A DNA stretch of 64,000 bases from NCBI GenBank assembly GCA_964537685.1, contig CAZICM010000043.1:12793-76792 (forward strand), given 5' to 3'. The notes below the pieces were generated by a model, which searched no databases, was not told where the DNA came from, and was given only the letters and a program-made list of their open reading frames with translations. Origin of the DNA: CAZICM01 sp964537685. Its GTDB lineage: Bacteria > Myxococcota_A > Polyangia > Polyangiales > Polyangiaceae. The position numbers and the translations under genes are program-made. Shown one piece after another: positions 50,560 through 61,343 of the stretch (the stretch's first letter is position 1; the number at the start of each line of letters is the position of its first letter).

Positions 50560-51951
50560 TTAAAATGTCGCGCTCAGTGTTCCGCCGCCGCCGTACATCA
50601 AGCCATCCGCCGTGTAATCGCCCACAAAATCGGCGGCGCTCTGTTTATCCATCGTCCGCTCGGGCAACACCGAGAATTGGGCATGCATATCCAGCTCGAT
50701 AGAACCCGGAACGATGGCCACCAAGCCATTGAGGCGTAAACCCATGCCCACACTAAAGGTATGCCGATCGGCATCGACATAATTGCTAAACCCGCGCTGC
50801 TCGGGCACAGGCGAAAGTTCGTAGGCATAGCCAGCCCGCACAGGCCACTCGATGCTGGAAGCGCTTTTGGATTCGGCATCCCGCGCTTTGGCCGATCCCA
50901 GCAGCGGAATCACATATTCAACACCGATACGAGGCACGATCCGATCTTCAAAGTTCGTTGGTTTACGCTCGGTCGGCTTTGGATCTTCAGGAAGCTCTAC
51001 AGGCAAACCCTCGGGCAATTGGGCTTCCAAATGCGATTTCGTCTGAGCCGTCGGGCTTTCATACGCGGACCAATTCACCCAAGTGAGATCGATATTCACG
51101 CGCAGCCCGCGCACCCTCTGAAAGCTTGCCCCGAGCACCAACTGCTGCGGCAGAAATCCATCGATTGTGTACGACTCAAGCGCATAGCGAAGCGGAATCT
51201 CAATACCGGCAAAGTCGACAATTCCATCGAGATCGGCCGCGATCGATAAAGGAAGTTTGGTCTCGCCCCGATACGTAAGGCCGATATTTCCAAAGCCGCC
51301 CAGATGAACGCGCGCACCCAGTTGCGGATACCGGATGCTGGTGAGATCGGCATCGACTTCATGCCGCAATTGAGACTCATAAGGGCTAATCGCATCGGCC
51401 CGCCCGCTCACCGCAAAACGGCCTCGAGTGGCGGCCAAAAATGCAATACCGCCTCCGATATCCAGAAATGGCCAAGGCCGGATCGCGATATTCACGGTCA
51501 AATACAAGAGCGAGAGGCGATCGTCATAGAGCTCCCAGCGGGGCGTCTCTTCGCGCTGCGCTTTGATGCGCGACAAACCGTCATCGGGCATGAAAGTCGC
51601 GATTCCAAAGGCAAATGGAAGCCAATCCAAAAACTTTCCCGGTGCGACAATGCCGCCCGAAATGCCGCTCAGGGCGGGCACATTCGTGTCGATCCCGTTC
51701 ATCCTGAGTTGGTTGCCCATATAGGCGTAGCCCAGCGAAATGCTCATGCTTTTGGCATCGGCGAGGCCGGCGGGATTGTAGTAACAAGCCGAAAAATCCG
51801 TGGCATCGGCAGTCATCGCACTGCCCATGGCCGACGAGCGCGAGCCAAATCCATAGGTATCGGGCCCGTGCGCAAAGGCTTGTCCCAAAGGCCAAAAGCC
51901 AAGCCCTGCCAAGACCGGAAGAGCGACGCGGATAATCGATCGCAGACGCAT
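50560..51951 (-). CDS. OmpP1/FadL-family outer-membrane porin
   Basis: 463 residues from the ATG at 51951, which overlaps the stop of the preceding porin by one base (TGATG); upstream codons in this frame only overlap that gene. Signal peptide ends near AFAHG. The FadL N-terminal block HGPDTYGFGSRSSAMGSAMTADATDFSACYYNPAGLA is clear, followed by a 14-strand barrel pattern. FadL channels pass hydrophobic compounds such as fatty acids or aromatics. The C-terminus GGGGTLSATF ends in Phe as expected. Confidence 0.9.
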   Translation of the reverse strand: MRLRSIIRVALPVLAGLGFWPLGQAFAHGPDTYGFGSRSSAMGSAMTADATDFSACYYNPAGLADAKSMSISLGYAYMGNQLRMNGIDTNVPALSGISGGIVAPGKFLDWLPFAFGIATFMPDDGLSRIKAQREETPRWELYDDRLSLLYLTVNIAIRPWPFLDIGGGIAFLAATRGRFAVSGRADAISPYESQLRHEVDADLTSIRYPQLGARVHLGGFGNIGLTYRGETKLPLSIAADLDGIVDFAGIEIPLRYALESYTIDGFLPQQLVLGASFQRVRGLRVNIDLTWVNWSAYESPTAQTKSHLEAQLPEGLPVELPEDPKPTERKPTNFEDRIVPRIGVEYVIPLLGSAKARDAESKSASSIEWPVRAGYAYELSPVPEQRGFSNYVDADRHTFSVGMGLRLNGLVAIVPGSIELDMHAQFSVLPERTMDKQSAADFVGDYTADGLMYGGGGTLSATF

Positions 51952-53297
51952 CAGAACCCCACACTCAGCGTTGCGCCGCCGGCAGCGATTAGGCCATGCG
52001 TGTGCACCCTCGGCACACCTGGATTTGTGACGGGAACCCCAGCGCCCTTTTCGTGGATCTCTTCGTGCAATACATGCATTTGCCCAAAGCAATCGATGCG
52101 AAGCCCAGGCAGGGGCGGACCGAGTTCGATGCCATAGCCCAGCGAAAATACCGAACGCGCGTTGTCGAATAGGTTTGAGTTTGCGGTTTGAGAAGGCGCA
52201 GGCGAGGACTCAAAAAAATAGCCCGCGCGCAGATGTCCCTGAAGGCCCGGCCGGAATGCAAACGAGTGTTCGGCGCCGATGCGGGGAACCACGGTGTCTG
52301 AAAAATTCGGAGGCTCGGGCGTGAGGGCCGTGCACGCGCCTTCAAAGGGCATTCCGGTTAGAGGATCGGTCGTTGGACAGCGCACCGTGGCCTCGGGAGG
52401 TCCTGGATAGGCCGACCAGCGTTTGAAGGTGATGCCAGCCGCCAATTTCCAAGGCCCTTTCACGCGCGCCGCCTCGAGCGCAATCTGCCAAGGATCGTAC
52501 TGGGCCACGCCTGAAATATTGAGCGGCGGCACGACAATTCCGCCTAAATCCTCGACGGTGATCACCACATTGAAATGGCCGACCAGCTCGCCCCGGTACG
52601 TAAGCCCGACGCGGTAGTTTTCGCCGATGTCGTAGCTCGCTCCGACCAGCGCCCCATAACTCGCGACCAGTGTGTCTTCCACCACCGTTCCCACGCGCCC
52701 CGACGCATCGGTCGCCACCAGCACCGAACCTGTCAGCGCAGCCAGCGCCGCAAATCCGCCTCCCACGCGAAATCCATGGCCGATATCCACACCCACCGCA
52801 GCCTGCACGGCCACCGATTGCGTGCGATCGGCGACCAAAAATTGAGGCGTTTCTGGATACAAAATCCGCCCCCGCACAATGAGCTCAAAAGGCGTGAAAA
52901 AGGCGAGCCCAACCGTCACCCGATCTTTAAGCAGACCTCCAAAAGGAATGGGCAAGAGCGCTCCGATATAGGCACCCCGAAGACCTTCGTAAGGCAAGCG
53001 GCGGCTTCCGTCCTCACTCGCCCGAAGATCGAAATGCGCACCCAGAAAACCAAGCGTCAGCTCGCGCTTCTGGCCCGGCACGGAAAGCAGCGCCGGATTG
53101 CCGTACACGCTCTCATGCCCGCTCGACACCGCCGCTCCCGTAGCGCCCATTCCCGACGACCGGACTCCATAACCAAATACATCCTCGGCGGAAGCCAGAG
53201 CATCGCCTTCACCCGCCGAAAGCGCGCAAATCAGCGCACCCAAAGCAGCAGCGCCGCGCACCGCCCTCCTTGGCCAAGCACGCCATCGAAAACGCAT
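51951..53297 (-). CDS. OmpP1/FadL-family outer-membrane porin
   Basis: 448 residues. Signal peptide ending near DALASA, then FGYGVRSSGMGATGAAVSSGHESVYGNPALLS, the FadL plug motif with the NPA signature. The barrel ends in AGGATLSVGF. It is the first gene of the six-gene minus-strand run to 46117 and shares the fold, but only modest sequence, with the second porin; the pair likely arose by old duplication. Substrate unknown. Confidence 0.9.
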   Translation of the reverse strand: MRFRWRAWPRRAVRGAAALGALICALSAGEGDALASAEDVFGYGVRSSGMGATGAAVSSGHESVYGNPALLSVPGQKRELTLGFLGAHFDLRASEDGSRRLPYEGLRGAYIGALLPIPFGGLLKDRVTVGLAFFTPFELIVRGRILYPETPQFLVADRTQSVAVQAAVGVDIGHGFRVGGGFAALAALTGSVLVATDASGRVGTVVEDTLVASYGALVGASYDIGENYRVGLTYRGELVGHFNVVITVEDLGGIVVPPLNISGVAQYDPWQIALEAARVKGPWKLAAGITFKRWSAYPGPPEATVRCPTTDPLTGMPFEGACTALTPEPPNFSDTVVPRIGAEHSFAFRPGLQGHLRAGYFFESSPAPSQTANSNLFDNARSVFSLGYGIELGPPLPGLRIDCFGQMHVLHEEIHEKGAGVPVTNPGVPRVHTHGLIAAGGATLSVGF

Positions 53298-53390
53298 GAT
53301 CGGCGACTGTAGACCGCCCCGCGAATCTGGACGAATAAGTTGCGCCGCGAAAATGAGCCCGGCTGTGATACACGCCTAGCCAACCTAGAA

Positions 53391-54920
53391 ATGCCCGTTC
53401 CGCGCCGCTTGGTACATCCGGCCCTGCTCGGCTCGGTGGTCATCATCGCCACCTCGGGCCTGGTCTACGAGCTCATCACGGGCACCCTCGCCTCGTATGT
53501 GCTCGGCGATTCGATCACGCAGTTTAGCCTTGTCATTGGCCTCTATCTCTTCGCCATGGGCTGCGGTTCGTATCTGTCGCAGTTCATCGAAAGCCGCCTG
53601 CTCGAGCGCTTCGTCGAAATCGAACTGGCCATCGCCCTCGCCGGCGGTCTTTCGGCTCCCCTGCTCTTCCGCGTCTACACCCAAAGCGGCGCCTTTAAAG
53701 CCTTGCTCTATGGCCTCGTGCTCTTAATCGGCACGCTCGTCGGCCTCGAGATTCCCATCCTGATCCGCCTCTTAAAATTCTCCCTCGACCTAAAAGAGCT
53801 CGTCGCGCGCGTCCTCACCCTCGATTACATCGGCGCGCTCGTCGCCAGCCTGCTCTTTCCCAGCCTGCTTCTGCCCAAGCTGGGCCTCAATCAAACCAGC
53901 CTCTTCTTCGGCCTGCTCAATGCGCTCGTCGCCCTTATCAGCACGTTCCTATTCCCGCTCGAGCGCCCAACGCTGGCCCGCCTCCGCGTCGAATGCATCG
54001 TCATCGGAACCGTGCTCGCAGGCGGCCTCTTCTATATCGACCGCATCACCGAACGCTCCGAATCCATCTACTACGGAGCCCCTATCGTCTACGCGGAACA
54101 GTCGCCCTATCAGCGGGTCGTCATCACCCAAACTTCCCGCACAACACGCCTGTTTCTCAACGGCAACCTTCAGTTCTCCTCCGACGACGAACACCGCTAT
54201 CACGAAGTGCTCGTACATCCCGCAATCGCCGCGCTCGGCCACGATCCCAAACATGTTCTCGTGCTGGGAGGCGGCGATGGCCTCGCGGTCCGCGAACTGC
54301 TCCGCTATCCGGCCATCGAAAGCATCTTGCTCATCGATCTCGATGCCGCCGTCACCAACGCCTTCCGCACCCTGCCCACCGCCAAACAACTAAACGGCGA
54401 CGCCCTCAACAACCCGCGCGTCACCATCCGCAACGAAGACGCTTTTATCTATCTCGATCAGGCAACCGGCTCCTTCGATTTGGCCATCGTCGACTTCCCC
54501 GACCCTTCCAATTACGCCGTCGGAAAACTCTTCACCGACGCCTTCTATCACCTGCTCCGCCAGCGCCTCAGCATGCGCGGCGTGGCCGTCATTCAGGCCA
54601 CATCCCCTCAATACGCCAGGCAATCCTTCTGGAGCATCGTCACAACCACCGAGGCCGCCGGCTTCCGCGCCTTTCCCTTCCATGTGTACGTCCCAAGCTT
54701 TGGCGACTGGGGATTTGTACTCGTCGGCGGAGAACATCTACAGCCGCCTTCTTCCCTCCGCACCGATGCCCAGAACCTCAAATATCTCGACGCATCGATC
54801 TTGCCCGAACTCTTTCGCTTTCCCCGCGATATCGGCCGCGTTGATGCTCCGGTCAACCGCCTCAACGATCAAAAACTCGTCGGCATCTACAGCCATGAAT
54901 GGGGACTTTTGTCCCGCTGA
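53391..54920 (+). CDS. Membrane-fused spermidine synthase-like protein
   Basis: 509 residues from the ATG at 53391. The N-terminal half has about seven transmembrane helices (from SVVIIATSGLVYELITGTLASYVLG). The C-terminal half is a Rossmann-fold aminopropyltransferase domain: QSPYQRVVITQT, HDPKHVLVLGGGDGLAVREL (decarboxy-SAM site), LIDLD and VDFPDPSNYAVGKLF. Related proteins are annotated SpeE, but the membrane-fused kind has little direct evidence for spermidine synthesis. It precedes a Tat-exported flavin oxidoreductase by 9 bp, a pairing that suggests polyamine or amine metabolism at the membrane. Confidence 0.88.
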   Translation: MPVPRRLVHPALLGSVVIIATSGLVYELITGTLASYVLGDSITQFSLVIGLYLFAMGCGSYLSQFIESRLLERFVEIELAIALAGGLSAPLLFRVYTQSGAFKALLYGLVLLIGTLVGLEIPILIRLLKFSLDLKELVARVLTLDYIGALVASLLFPSLLLPKLGLNQTSLFFGLLNALVALISTFLFPLERPTLARLRVECIVIGTVLAGGLFYIDRITERSESIYYGAPIVYAEQSPYQRVVITQTSRTTRLFLNGNLQFSSDDEHRYHEVLVHPAIAALGHDPKHVLVLGGGDGLAVRELLRYPAIESILLIDLDAAVTNAFRTLPTAKQLNGDALNNPRVTIRNEDAFIYLDQATGSFDLAIVDFPDPSNYAVGKLFTDAFYHLLRQRLSMRGVAVIQATSPQYARQSFWSIVTTTEAAGFRAFPFHVYVPSFGDWGFVLVGGEHLQPPSSLRTDAQNLKYLDASILPELFRFPRDIGRVDAPVNRLNDQKLVGIYSHEWGLLSR

Positions 54921-54929
54921 GAAGGATTC

Positions 54930-56531
54930 ATGGATCGCCGCTCTTTTCTCAACGCCATCGCCGCCGGATTCGCCGCGACAACCCTAGAACCCGAACGAAA
55001 ACCCTTTGGCGGCCAAATCCTCGGCGCTTCGCACCACCACGGCCACCTGCTTCGCGACGGCGGCCTCCAGCTCAATGAAGAGCCCGCCCAAGAACAAAAA
55101 GCCGACATTGTTGTCGTCGGAGGCGGCGTTTGCGGCATATCCGCGGCATGGCGCTTCGCTCCATCGGGCCTGGATATTCATGTCATCGAGCTCGAGCCCA
55201 GCCCAGGCGGAACCAGCGCCTACGGCGAAGACGGCGCCTGCCCGCATCCCTGGGGAGCGCACTACTTGGCCGCTCCCAACCCCGAAGCGAGAGCCGCCCT
55301 CCGCCTCCTCTCCGATATGGGCACCGTCACCGGATGGGATGCCGCTTCGCGCCCCATCTTCGATCGCCGCGTTCTGTGCCACTCGCCCCAGGAACGCATC
55401 TTTTATCAAGGCGAATGGCACGAAAATTTAGTCCCCCTCGATGCCCTGACCGATGCCGAACGCGACGAACTCGATCGCTTTCATGACACCGAAGAAAAAC
55501 TCACCGAACAGCTCGGCAACGATGGACGCCCCGCCTTTCAAATCCCCATCGAATTCTCCTCGCGCGACCCTTCCCTGCTCGCCCTCGATCGCATCACCAT
55601 GCATGAATGGCTCGTTCAGCAAGGCTACAAAACGCCCTTTTTGCACTGGTATGTGCGCTACGCGACCCTCGACGATTTCGGCGCCGATACCCATCAAGTC
55701 TCGGCCTGGGCCGGCCTTCACTACTTCGCCGCGCGCAAGCTCAAAACCCCTGAACTATCCGGCTCTCACTTTCTCGTATGGCCCGAAGGCAATGGCCGCC
55801 TCGTCCGCGCCATGCTCGAGCAGGCCAAACCCAAAATCCACACCCGCACCCTCGTCACCGGCATCGAAGCCTCCGGCCAAGAAATCCTTGTCCGCGCCTG
55901 GGATCTCCATCAGCGCATCTCCCTTCGTTTCAGGGCCCGCGGCGTGCTCATCGCCACGCCCGCCTTCGTCGCCAAACGCCTTCTTCCACACCCTCTCCAC
56001 ACCCACCTGCCCACCCGCATCGCCTCCCCATGGCTCGTCGCCAACCTCCATGTGCGCAGACAGCCCAATCCCAACCTCCCTTGGGATTCCGTCTTATTCG
56101 ATGCCCAGGGCCTGGGATATGTGCACGCAGGACATCAGCAAACCCGCCTCGAGCCGCGCACCGTCCTCACCTACTACCGCGCCTTTGGAGATGCCGACGT
56201 AGCCCACGTCCGCCAAACCCTCGCCCGCGCCCCCTGGCAAAGCCTCGCCGGCGATGTGCTCAGCGATCTTGCGCCCGCCCATCCTCACTTGCGCGAAGAA
56301 ATCGAACGCATGGATTTCATGCTTTGGGGCCATGGAATGCCCCGTCCAACCCCTGGTTTTATAGGCGATCCCCCGTTTGAATCCCCAAGCCTCCTCGCGC
56401 CTGGCATCGCCTATGGACATGTCGATCAATCCGGCATGGCCATCTTCGAAGAAGCTCAATCGCGGGGCGTGCGCGCCGCCGAAGCCCTTGCCCAATCGAT
56501 TGGTGTTAGGCTCGGCGAAACCTGGCTTTAA
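54930..56531 (+). CDS. Tat-exported FAD-dependent amine oxidase-like protein
   Basis: 533 residues. The Tat motif DRRSFLN opens the protein and is followed by a weakly hydrophobic segment, so it would be exported folded with its cofactor. The FAD-binding VVVGGGVCGISAAWRF (about 55) and the GG-x-S motif SPGGTSAYG match the flavin amine oxidase family; the C-terminus ends in LLAPGIAYGHVDQSGMAIFEEAQSRG, a typical FAD-closing block. A candidate oxidant of polyamines or related amines made by the preceding membrane enzyme. Several His residues near the N-terminus (SHHHGHLL) may bind metal. Confidence 0.88.
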   Translation: MDRRSFLNAIAAGFAATTLEPERKPFGGQILGASHHHGHLLRDGGLQLNEEPAQEQKADIVVVGGGVCGISAAWRFAPSGLDIHVIELEPSPGGTSAYGEDGACPHPWGAHYLAAPNPEARAALRLLSDMGTVTGWDAASRPIFDRRVLCHSPQERIFYQGEWHENLVPLDALTDAERDELDRFHDTEEKLTEQLGNDGRPAFQIPIEFSSRDPSLLALDRITMHEWLVQQGYKTPFLHWYVRYATLDDFGADTHQVSAWAGLHYFAARKLKTPELSGSHFLVWPEGNGRLVRAMLEQAKPKIHTRTLVTGIEASGQEILVRAWDLHQRISLRFRARGVLIATPAFVAKRLLPHPLHTHLPTRIASPWLVANLHVRRQPNPNLPWDSVLFDAQGLGYVHAGHQQTRLEPRTVLTYYRAFGDADVAHVRQTLARAPWQSLAGDVLSDLAPAHPHLREEIERMDFMLWGHGMPRPTPGFIGDPPFESPSLLAPGIAYGHVDQSGMAIFEEAQSRGVRAAEALAQSIGVRLGETWL

Positions 56532-56548
56532 ATCTCGGAGATCTCACC

Positions 56549-57061
56549 ATGGCCACCCTCAACATATCGCGGCTCCTCTTGTTATCCCTGGCCATCGCAC
56601 TTCCTTTCGCGGCGCTCACAAGCTGTGCCGAAGGAAGCGATGAAAGCCTTCCTTTTGGCTCAGGAGGCGGAAACGGCAGCAGCAGCAGCTCCGGCACCGG
56701 CTCCTCATCCACCTCGGGAAGCACTTCATCCTCCACCTCCACAAGCACAAGCTCCGGAAACACCTCATCCAGCGGCTCATCCTCCTCATCCAGCGGCGGA
56801 ACCAGCAGCTCCACCAGCAGCAGCGGCAGCGCCTCCTGCGACCCGATGAGCTGCCTCTTTCAATGCATCGCCACGGGCGGCTGCGGCCAATGTGAAAACG
56901 GCATGTGCGTCTGCAAGCCCGATCCCCTCTCCTGCTTCGGCGCCGACGGCGGCCTCCCCGATCTCGACGGTGGCTTTCCCGATCTCGACGGCGGCCTCCC
57001 CGATCTCGACGGCGGCTTTCCCGATCTCGACGGCGGCCTTCCCGATGGCTTCTTCCCCTGA
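56549..57061 (+). CDS. Ser-rich stalked lipoprotein with seven-cysteine module and repeats
   Basis: 170 residues. Lipobox LTSC (Cys about 26) followed by AEGSDE. A Ser/Gly/Thr-rich stalk (about 38-95), then the module C-x4-C-x3-C-x5-C-x2-C-x4-C-x-C-K-P, with cysteine spacing identical to that of the lipoprotein at 9015-9434. The C-terminus adds tandem FPDLDGG/LPDLDGG repeats (15-18 bp DNA units) with acidic residues that could bind calcium. It is 17 bp after the flavin oxidoreductase gene, so probably in that operon. Function unknown; a display scaffold is my guess. Confidence 0.75.
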   Translation: MATLNISRLLLLSLAIALPFAALTSCAEGSDESLPFGSGGGNGSSSSSGTGSSSTSGSTSSSTSTSTSSGNTSSSGSSSSSSGGTSSSTSSSGSASCDPMSCLFQCIATGGCGQCENGMCVCKPDPLSCFGADGGLPDLDGGFPDLDGGLPDLDGGFPDLDGGLPDGFFP

Positions 57062-57303
57062 TGCTGAGCATCCGGCAGGGTGAAAGCTATGCTCATCCCC
57101 GAAGAAACTCAGCGGACATCTCAGGAATATAGCCCTCTGAAACGCACTACGACATAATCGCATCGAGCCGGGCGCACCAGCGCAGGCGTTTCGTTCTTAC
57201 ACGTGCAAGCGGACATCTTCTTCATTCAAGACCTAAACCAAGCCTGCACCACAGGCACACCCCTTCCAAGGACGCGGACGTCGGCCGCGCACGCTCATTA
57301 GCC

Positions 57304-58104
57304 ATGCGAACCGTGTTCGCCGGAATGACAGATGTCGGCATTGTCCGCGAGCACAATGAAGACAGCCTTTTGTTGATGCCCGACTATCGGGTCGTCGCCG
57401 TCGCAGATGGCATGGGCGGCCATCGCTCTGGAGATGTGGCCAGCCAGCTTGCCGTAAGCACGCTTTCGGATTTCTTCTCCATCACCGTGGGTCACGACGG
57501 AACATGGCCCTTCCCCGCCGATCCCAATCTCACCGAAGAAGAGAACTACATCGTCACGGGGCTTCGCCTGGCCAACCGGCGCATTTTTGACCGCTCACTC
57601 AAGCGCATTGCCGATTTTGGCATGGGCACAACCATTGTCGCCGCGATGTTCACCAAAACAGCCGATCGCATCACCGTCGGCCATGTGGGCGACAGCCGCT
57701 GCTACCGCATCCGCGACGACGAAATCATTCAGCTTACGCGCGATCACTCGCTGGTCAGCGACGCCCGGCAAATGGCGCCTTGGATGACCGACGAAGAAAT
57801 CCGCCAGCTTCCTCAGAACGTCATCACCCGCGCGCTCGGCATCCGCGAAGACGTACTGGTCGATCTCGTCACCGACGATGCCCTCTTGGGCGATATCTAC
57901 ATCCTCTGCTCCGACGGCCTATCGGGCATGGTCACCGACGAGCAGATGCACGAAATCGTCCGCACCACCAAATCCATTGAAGACGCCTGCCGGGAACTCA
58001 TCGAACGCGCCAATTTGCTGGGCGGCACAGACAACATCACCGCCGTCATCGCGCGCGTCGTCGCCGACGACGATGCCCAAAGCTCATCCAGCGCTACAAA
58101 ATAA
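57304..58104 (+). CDS. PP2C-family Ser/Thr phosphatase (Stp1-like)
   Basis: 266 residues, one complete PPM domain. Metal-binding motifs are present: GIVREHNEDS, VADGMGGH, HVGDSRCYR, LCSDGLSGMV and GGTDNITAVIARV. It dephosphorylates proteins modified by Hanks-type kinases, which myxobacteria have in number; no kinase gene is in the window. The FHA protein at 1148 could be part of the same signalling world but is 56 kb away. The last 11 bp overlap the convergent phosphodiesterase gene. 242 bp upstream are non-coding. Confidence 0.93.
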   Translation: MRTVFAGMTDVGIVREHNEDSLLLMPDYRVVAVADGMGGHRSGDVASQLAVSTLSDFFSITVGHDGTWPFPADPNLTEEENYIVTGLRLANRRIFDRSLKRIADFGMGTTIVAAMFTKTADRITVGHVGDSRCYRIRDDEIIQLTRDHSLVSDARQMAPWMTDEEIRQLPQNVITRALGIREDVLVDLVTDDALLGDIYILCSDGLSGMVTDEQMHEIVRTTKSIEDACRELIERANLLGGTDNITAVIARVVADDDAQSSSSATK

Positions 58105-58861
58105 AATGCTCATCCAGCTTGAGCACATGCAGATTTAAACCCGGAAGCGCCGCGCATTCCCGCTCTACCTCAGCCTGAAACAGAGGCTTGATATGATAGA
58201 GCATCGTCGGCAAATCCTGAGCCGCCCGGTATTTTTGAAGATCTTCGCGCAACGTCCTCGGCGTGTGATGCCCGCTCAGCGTCGCAATCCTCTGATGCCG
58301 ATCGGGAAAACTCACTTCCATCAGGCACGCCTTCAAATTCTTCTTCTCGTTTAAGAGATCCCACATCCGGTCTGTAGGCCCTGTATCGCCGCTGTACGAA
58401 AGCGACGACGCCCCGCCGTCCACAATAAAACCCGAACAATCAATGGTGTGACTCACCATAACCGCCGAAACCATCAGCCCGCACACATCCTGAGGCACCT
58501 CGGGCGCCAGCTCGACAAAACGCACAGTCGGATAACTCGGCGACGGAATTACCGTGAAATCGGGCCACAGCTCATTGTTGAAAAAATATTTCTGAAGCTG
58601 AACCAAAGTCGGCTTTGTCGCGGCCACAATCAGCGGAGGACACTCCAACTGACAGCGATTATCGGCAAGCGTCGCCAAATCGCGCACATGATCGAGATGC
58701 GCATGGCTCACCAGACACGCTTGCAGCTTCGCCTGCTCGGCGATCTCCAACCCGCTCGTCAGCGAACCCGCATCAATCGCAACCCGGCCATCGAGCAAAA
58801 ACGCGCATGTCCGATGCCGGGGCGTCTCGCCGCCGTGACAGCCAATTACCCGGAGCTCCAC
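58094..58861 (-). CDS. Class II 3',5'-cyclic-nucleotide phosphodiesterase (MBL fold)
   Basis: 255 residues. Metallo-beta-lactamase fold with the zinc motif SHAHLDH (His53, His55, Asp57, His58) and further ligands in MVSHTIDCSG, LSYSGDTGPTD and the final HIKP. The overall layout (HGGETPRHRTCAFLLDG...IDAG) is that of class II cAMP phosphodiesterases as in yeast Pde1 and bacterial CpdP, rather than generic hydrolases. It starts 6 bp after the Crp-family gene, so it probably lowers cAMP or cGMP and limits the regulator encoded before it. Confidence 0.9.
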   Translation of the reverse strand: MELRVIGCHGGETPRHRTCAFLLDGRVAIDAGSLTSGLEIAEQAKLQACLVSHAHLDHVRDLATLADNRCQLECPPLIVAATKPTLVQLQKYFFNNELWPDFTVIPSPSYPTVRFVELAPEVPQDVCGLMVSAVMVSHTIDCSGFIVDGGASSLSYSGDTGPTDRMWDLLNEKKNLKACLMEVSFPDRHQRIATLSGHHTPRTLREDLQKYRAAQDLPTMLYHIKPLFQAEVERECAALPGLNLHVLKLDEHFIL

Positions 58862-58867
58862 AAGGGC

Positions 58868-59515
58868 TCAGCTTTCTCCGCCAAACTTCTGCGGCATCTC
58901 CAACAGCTCAAGAAACTCGCGCAGGCGGCCGATATCCGTCACCACAAGCTGCGAACCCTCATCTTCAACCATCTTTAAGCGGCTCAATCTCAAGATCACC
59001 TCGTTTGCCACCCGCTCATCCACACCGACTTCTTCCGCAATCTGCGCACCGGACACACGCAGCCGTATTCCATCGTCTGTCACCTCGCCATACAAGTCCG
59101 CGTGGCGGGCCAGCGACAACATGATCCGCGTCTTTGGATCGGTGTGCATTAAAATCTCGACGAGGGCGTTGGCCGCATCCAATCGTTTGGCGAGCCTCTT
59201 AATAAGCCTCACCGCGATTTCACTGTTGCGCATCACCATCGTTTCCAGCGTCTTTGCATCGACGAGCAAACAGCGGGCCGTCTCCGCCGCCGCCGCCGTC
59301 GCCGTTCTTGGCTTGCTATTCAGCACGGCCAGCTCGCCCAAGAAATCGCCCGGCCCAAGGATGGCGAGCAGCTTTTCAGTGCCCCCAATATGTTTGGTAA
59401 TGCGAATGATGCCCGACTGAATCACATACAAAACATCGCCCGGCTCACCCTCGCGAAAGAGCACCTCACCGGCCTGGAACTCCCGTCCAAAGCGCGCAAA
59501 TAGCGGGTCCGTCAT
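58868..59515 (-). CDS. Crp/Fnr-family cyclic-nucleotide-binding regulator
   Basis: 215 residues. Cyclic-nucleotide-binding domain (about 10-125) with phosphate-binding cassette FLGELAVLNSKPRTATA, including the conserved Glu and Arg, so true cAMP/cGMP binding is likely. A C-terminal winged helix follows (SGAQIAEEVGVDERVANEVILRLSRL). No FNR-type cysteine cluster at the N-terminus. It is coupled to a phosphodiesterase gene. No cyclase lies nearby. Confidence 0.92.
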   Translation of the reverse strand: MTDPLFARFGREFQAGEVLFREGEPGDVLYVIQSGIIRITKHIGGTEKLLAILGPGDFLGELAVLNSKPRTATAAAAETARCLLVDAKTLETMVMRNSEIAVRLIKRLAKRLDAANALVEILMHTDPKTRIMLSLARHADLYGEVTDDGIRLRVSGAQIAEEVGVDERVANEVILRLSRLKMVEDEGSQLVVTDIGRLREFLELLEMPQKFGGES

Positions 59516-59562
59516 CGTCCGGCGACTCTATCGCCCCGTACCCCCAATGGCCAAAAAGCCCA

Positions 59563-59598
59563 CAAAAATCGAAAGGGCACCCGCCATGGATGCCCCTT
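59563..59598 (-). terminator. Rho-independent terminator of groESL
   Basis: On the minus strand an 8-bp stem AAGGGGCA (59598-59591) pairs with TGCCCTTT (59579-59572), followed by CGATTTTTG. It stands 28 bp after the groL stop codon. Confidence 0.85.
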
Positions 59599-59625
59599 CT
59601 TTAACAAGCGAATGAAAGGCTGGGC

Positions 59626-61314
<1,689 letters not shown>

Positions 61315-61343
61315 GGCTAATTAATTCCCTTGGCACAACCTGA

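Noticed and set aside
56616..57071. Arg-rich minus-strand frame over the Ser-rich lipoprotein
   Set aside because: Complement of simple repeats; the sense gene has a lipobox and a conserved cysteine module.
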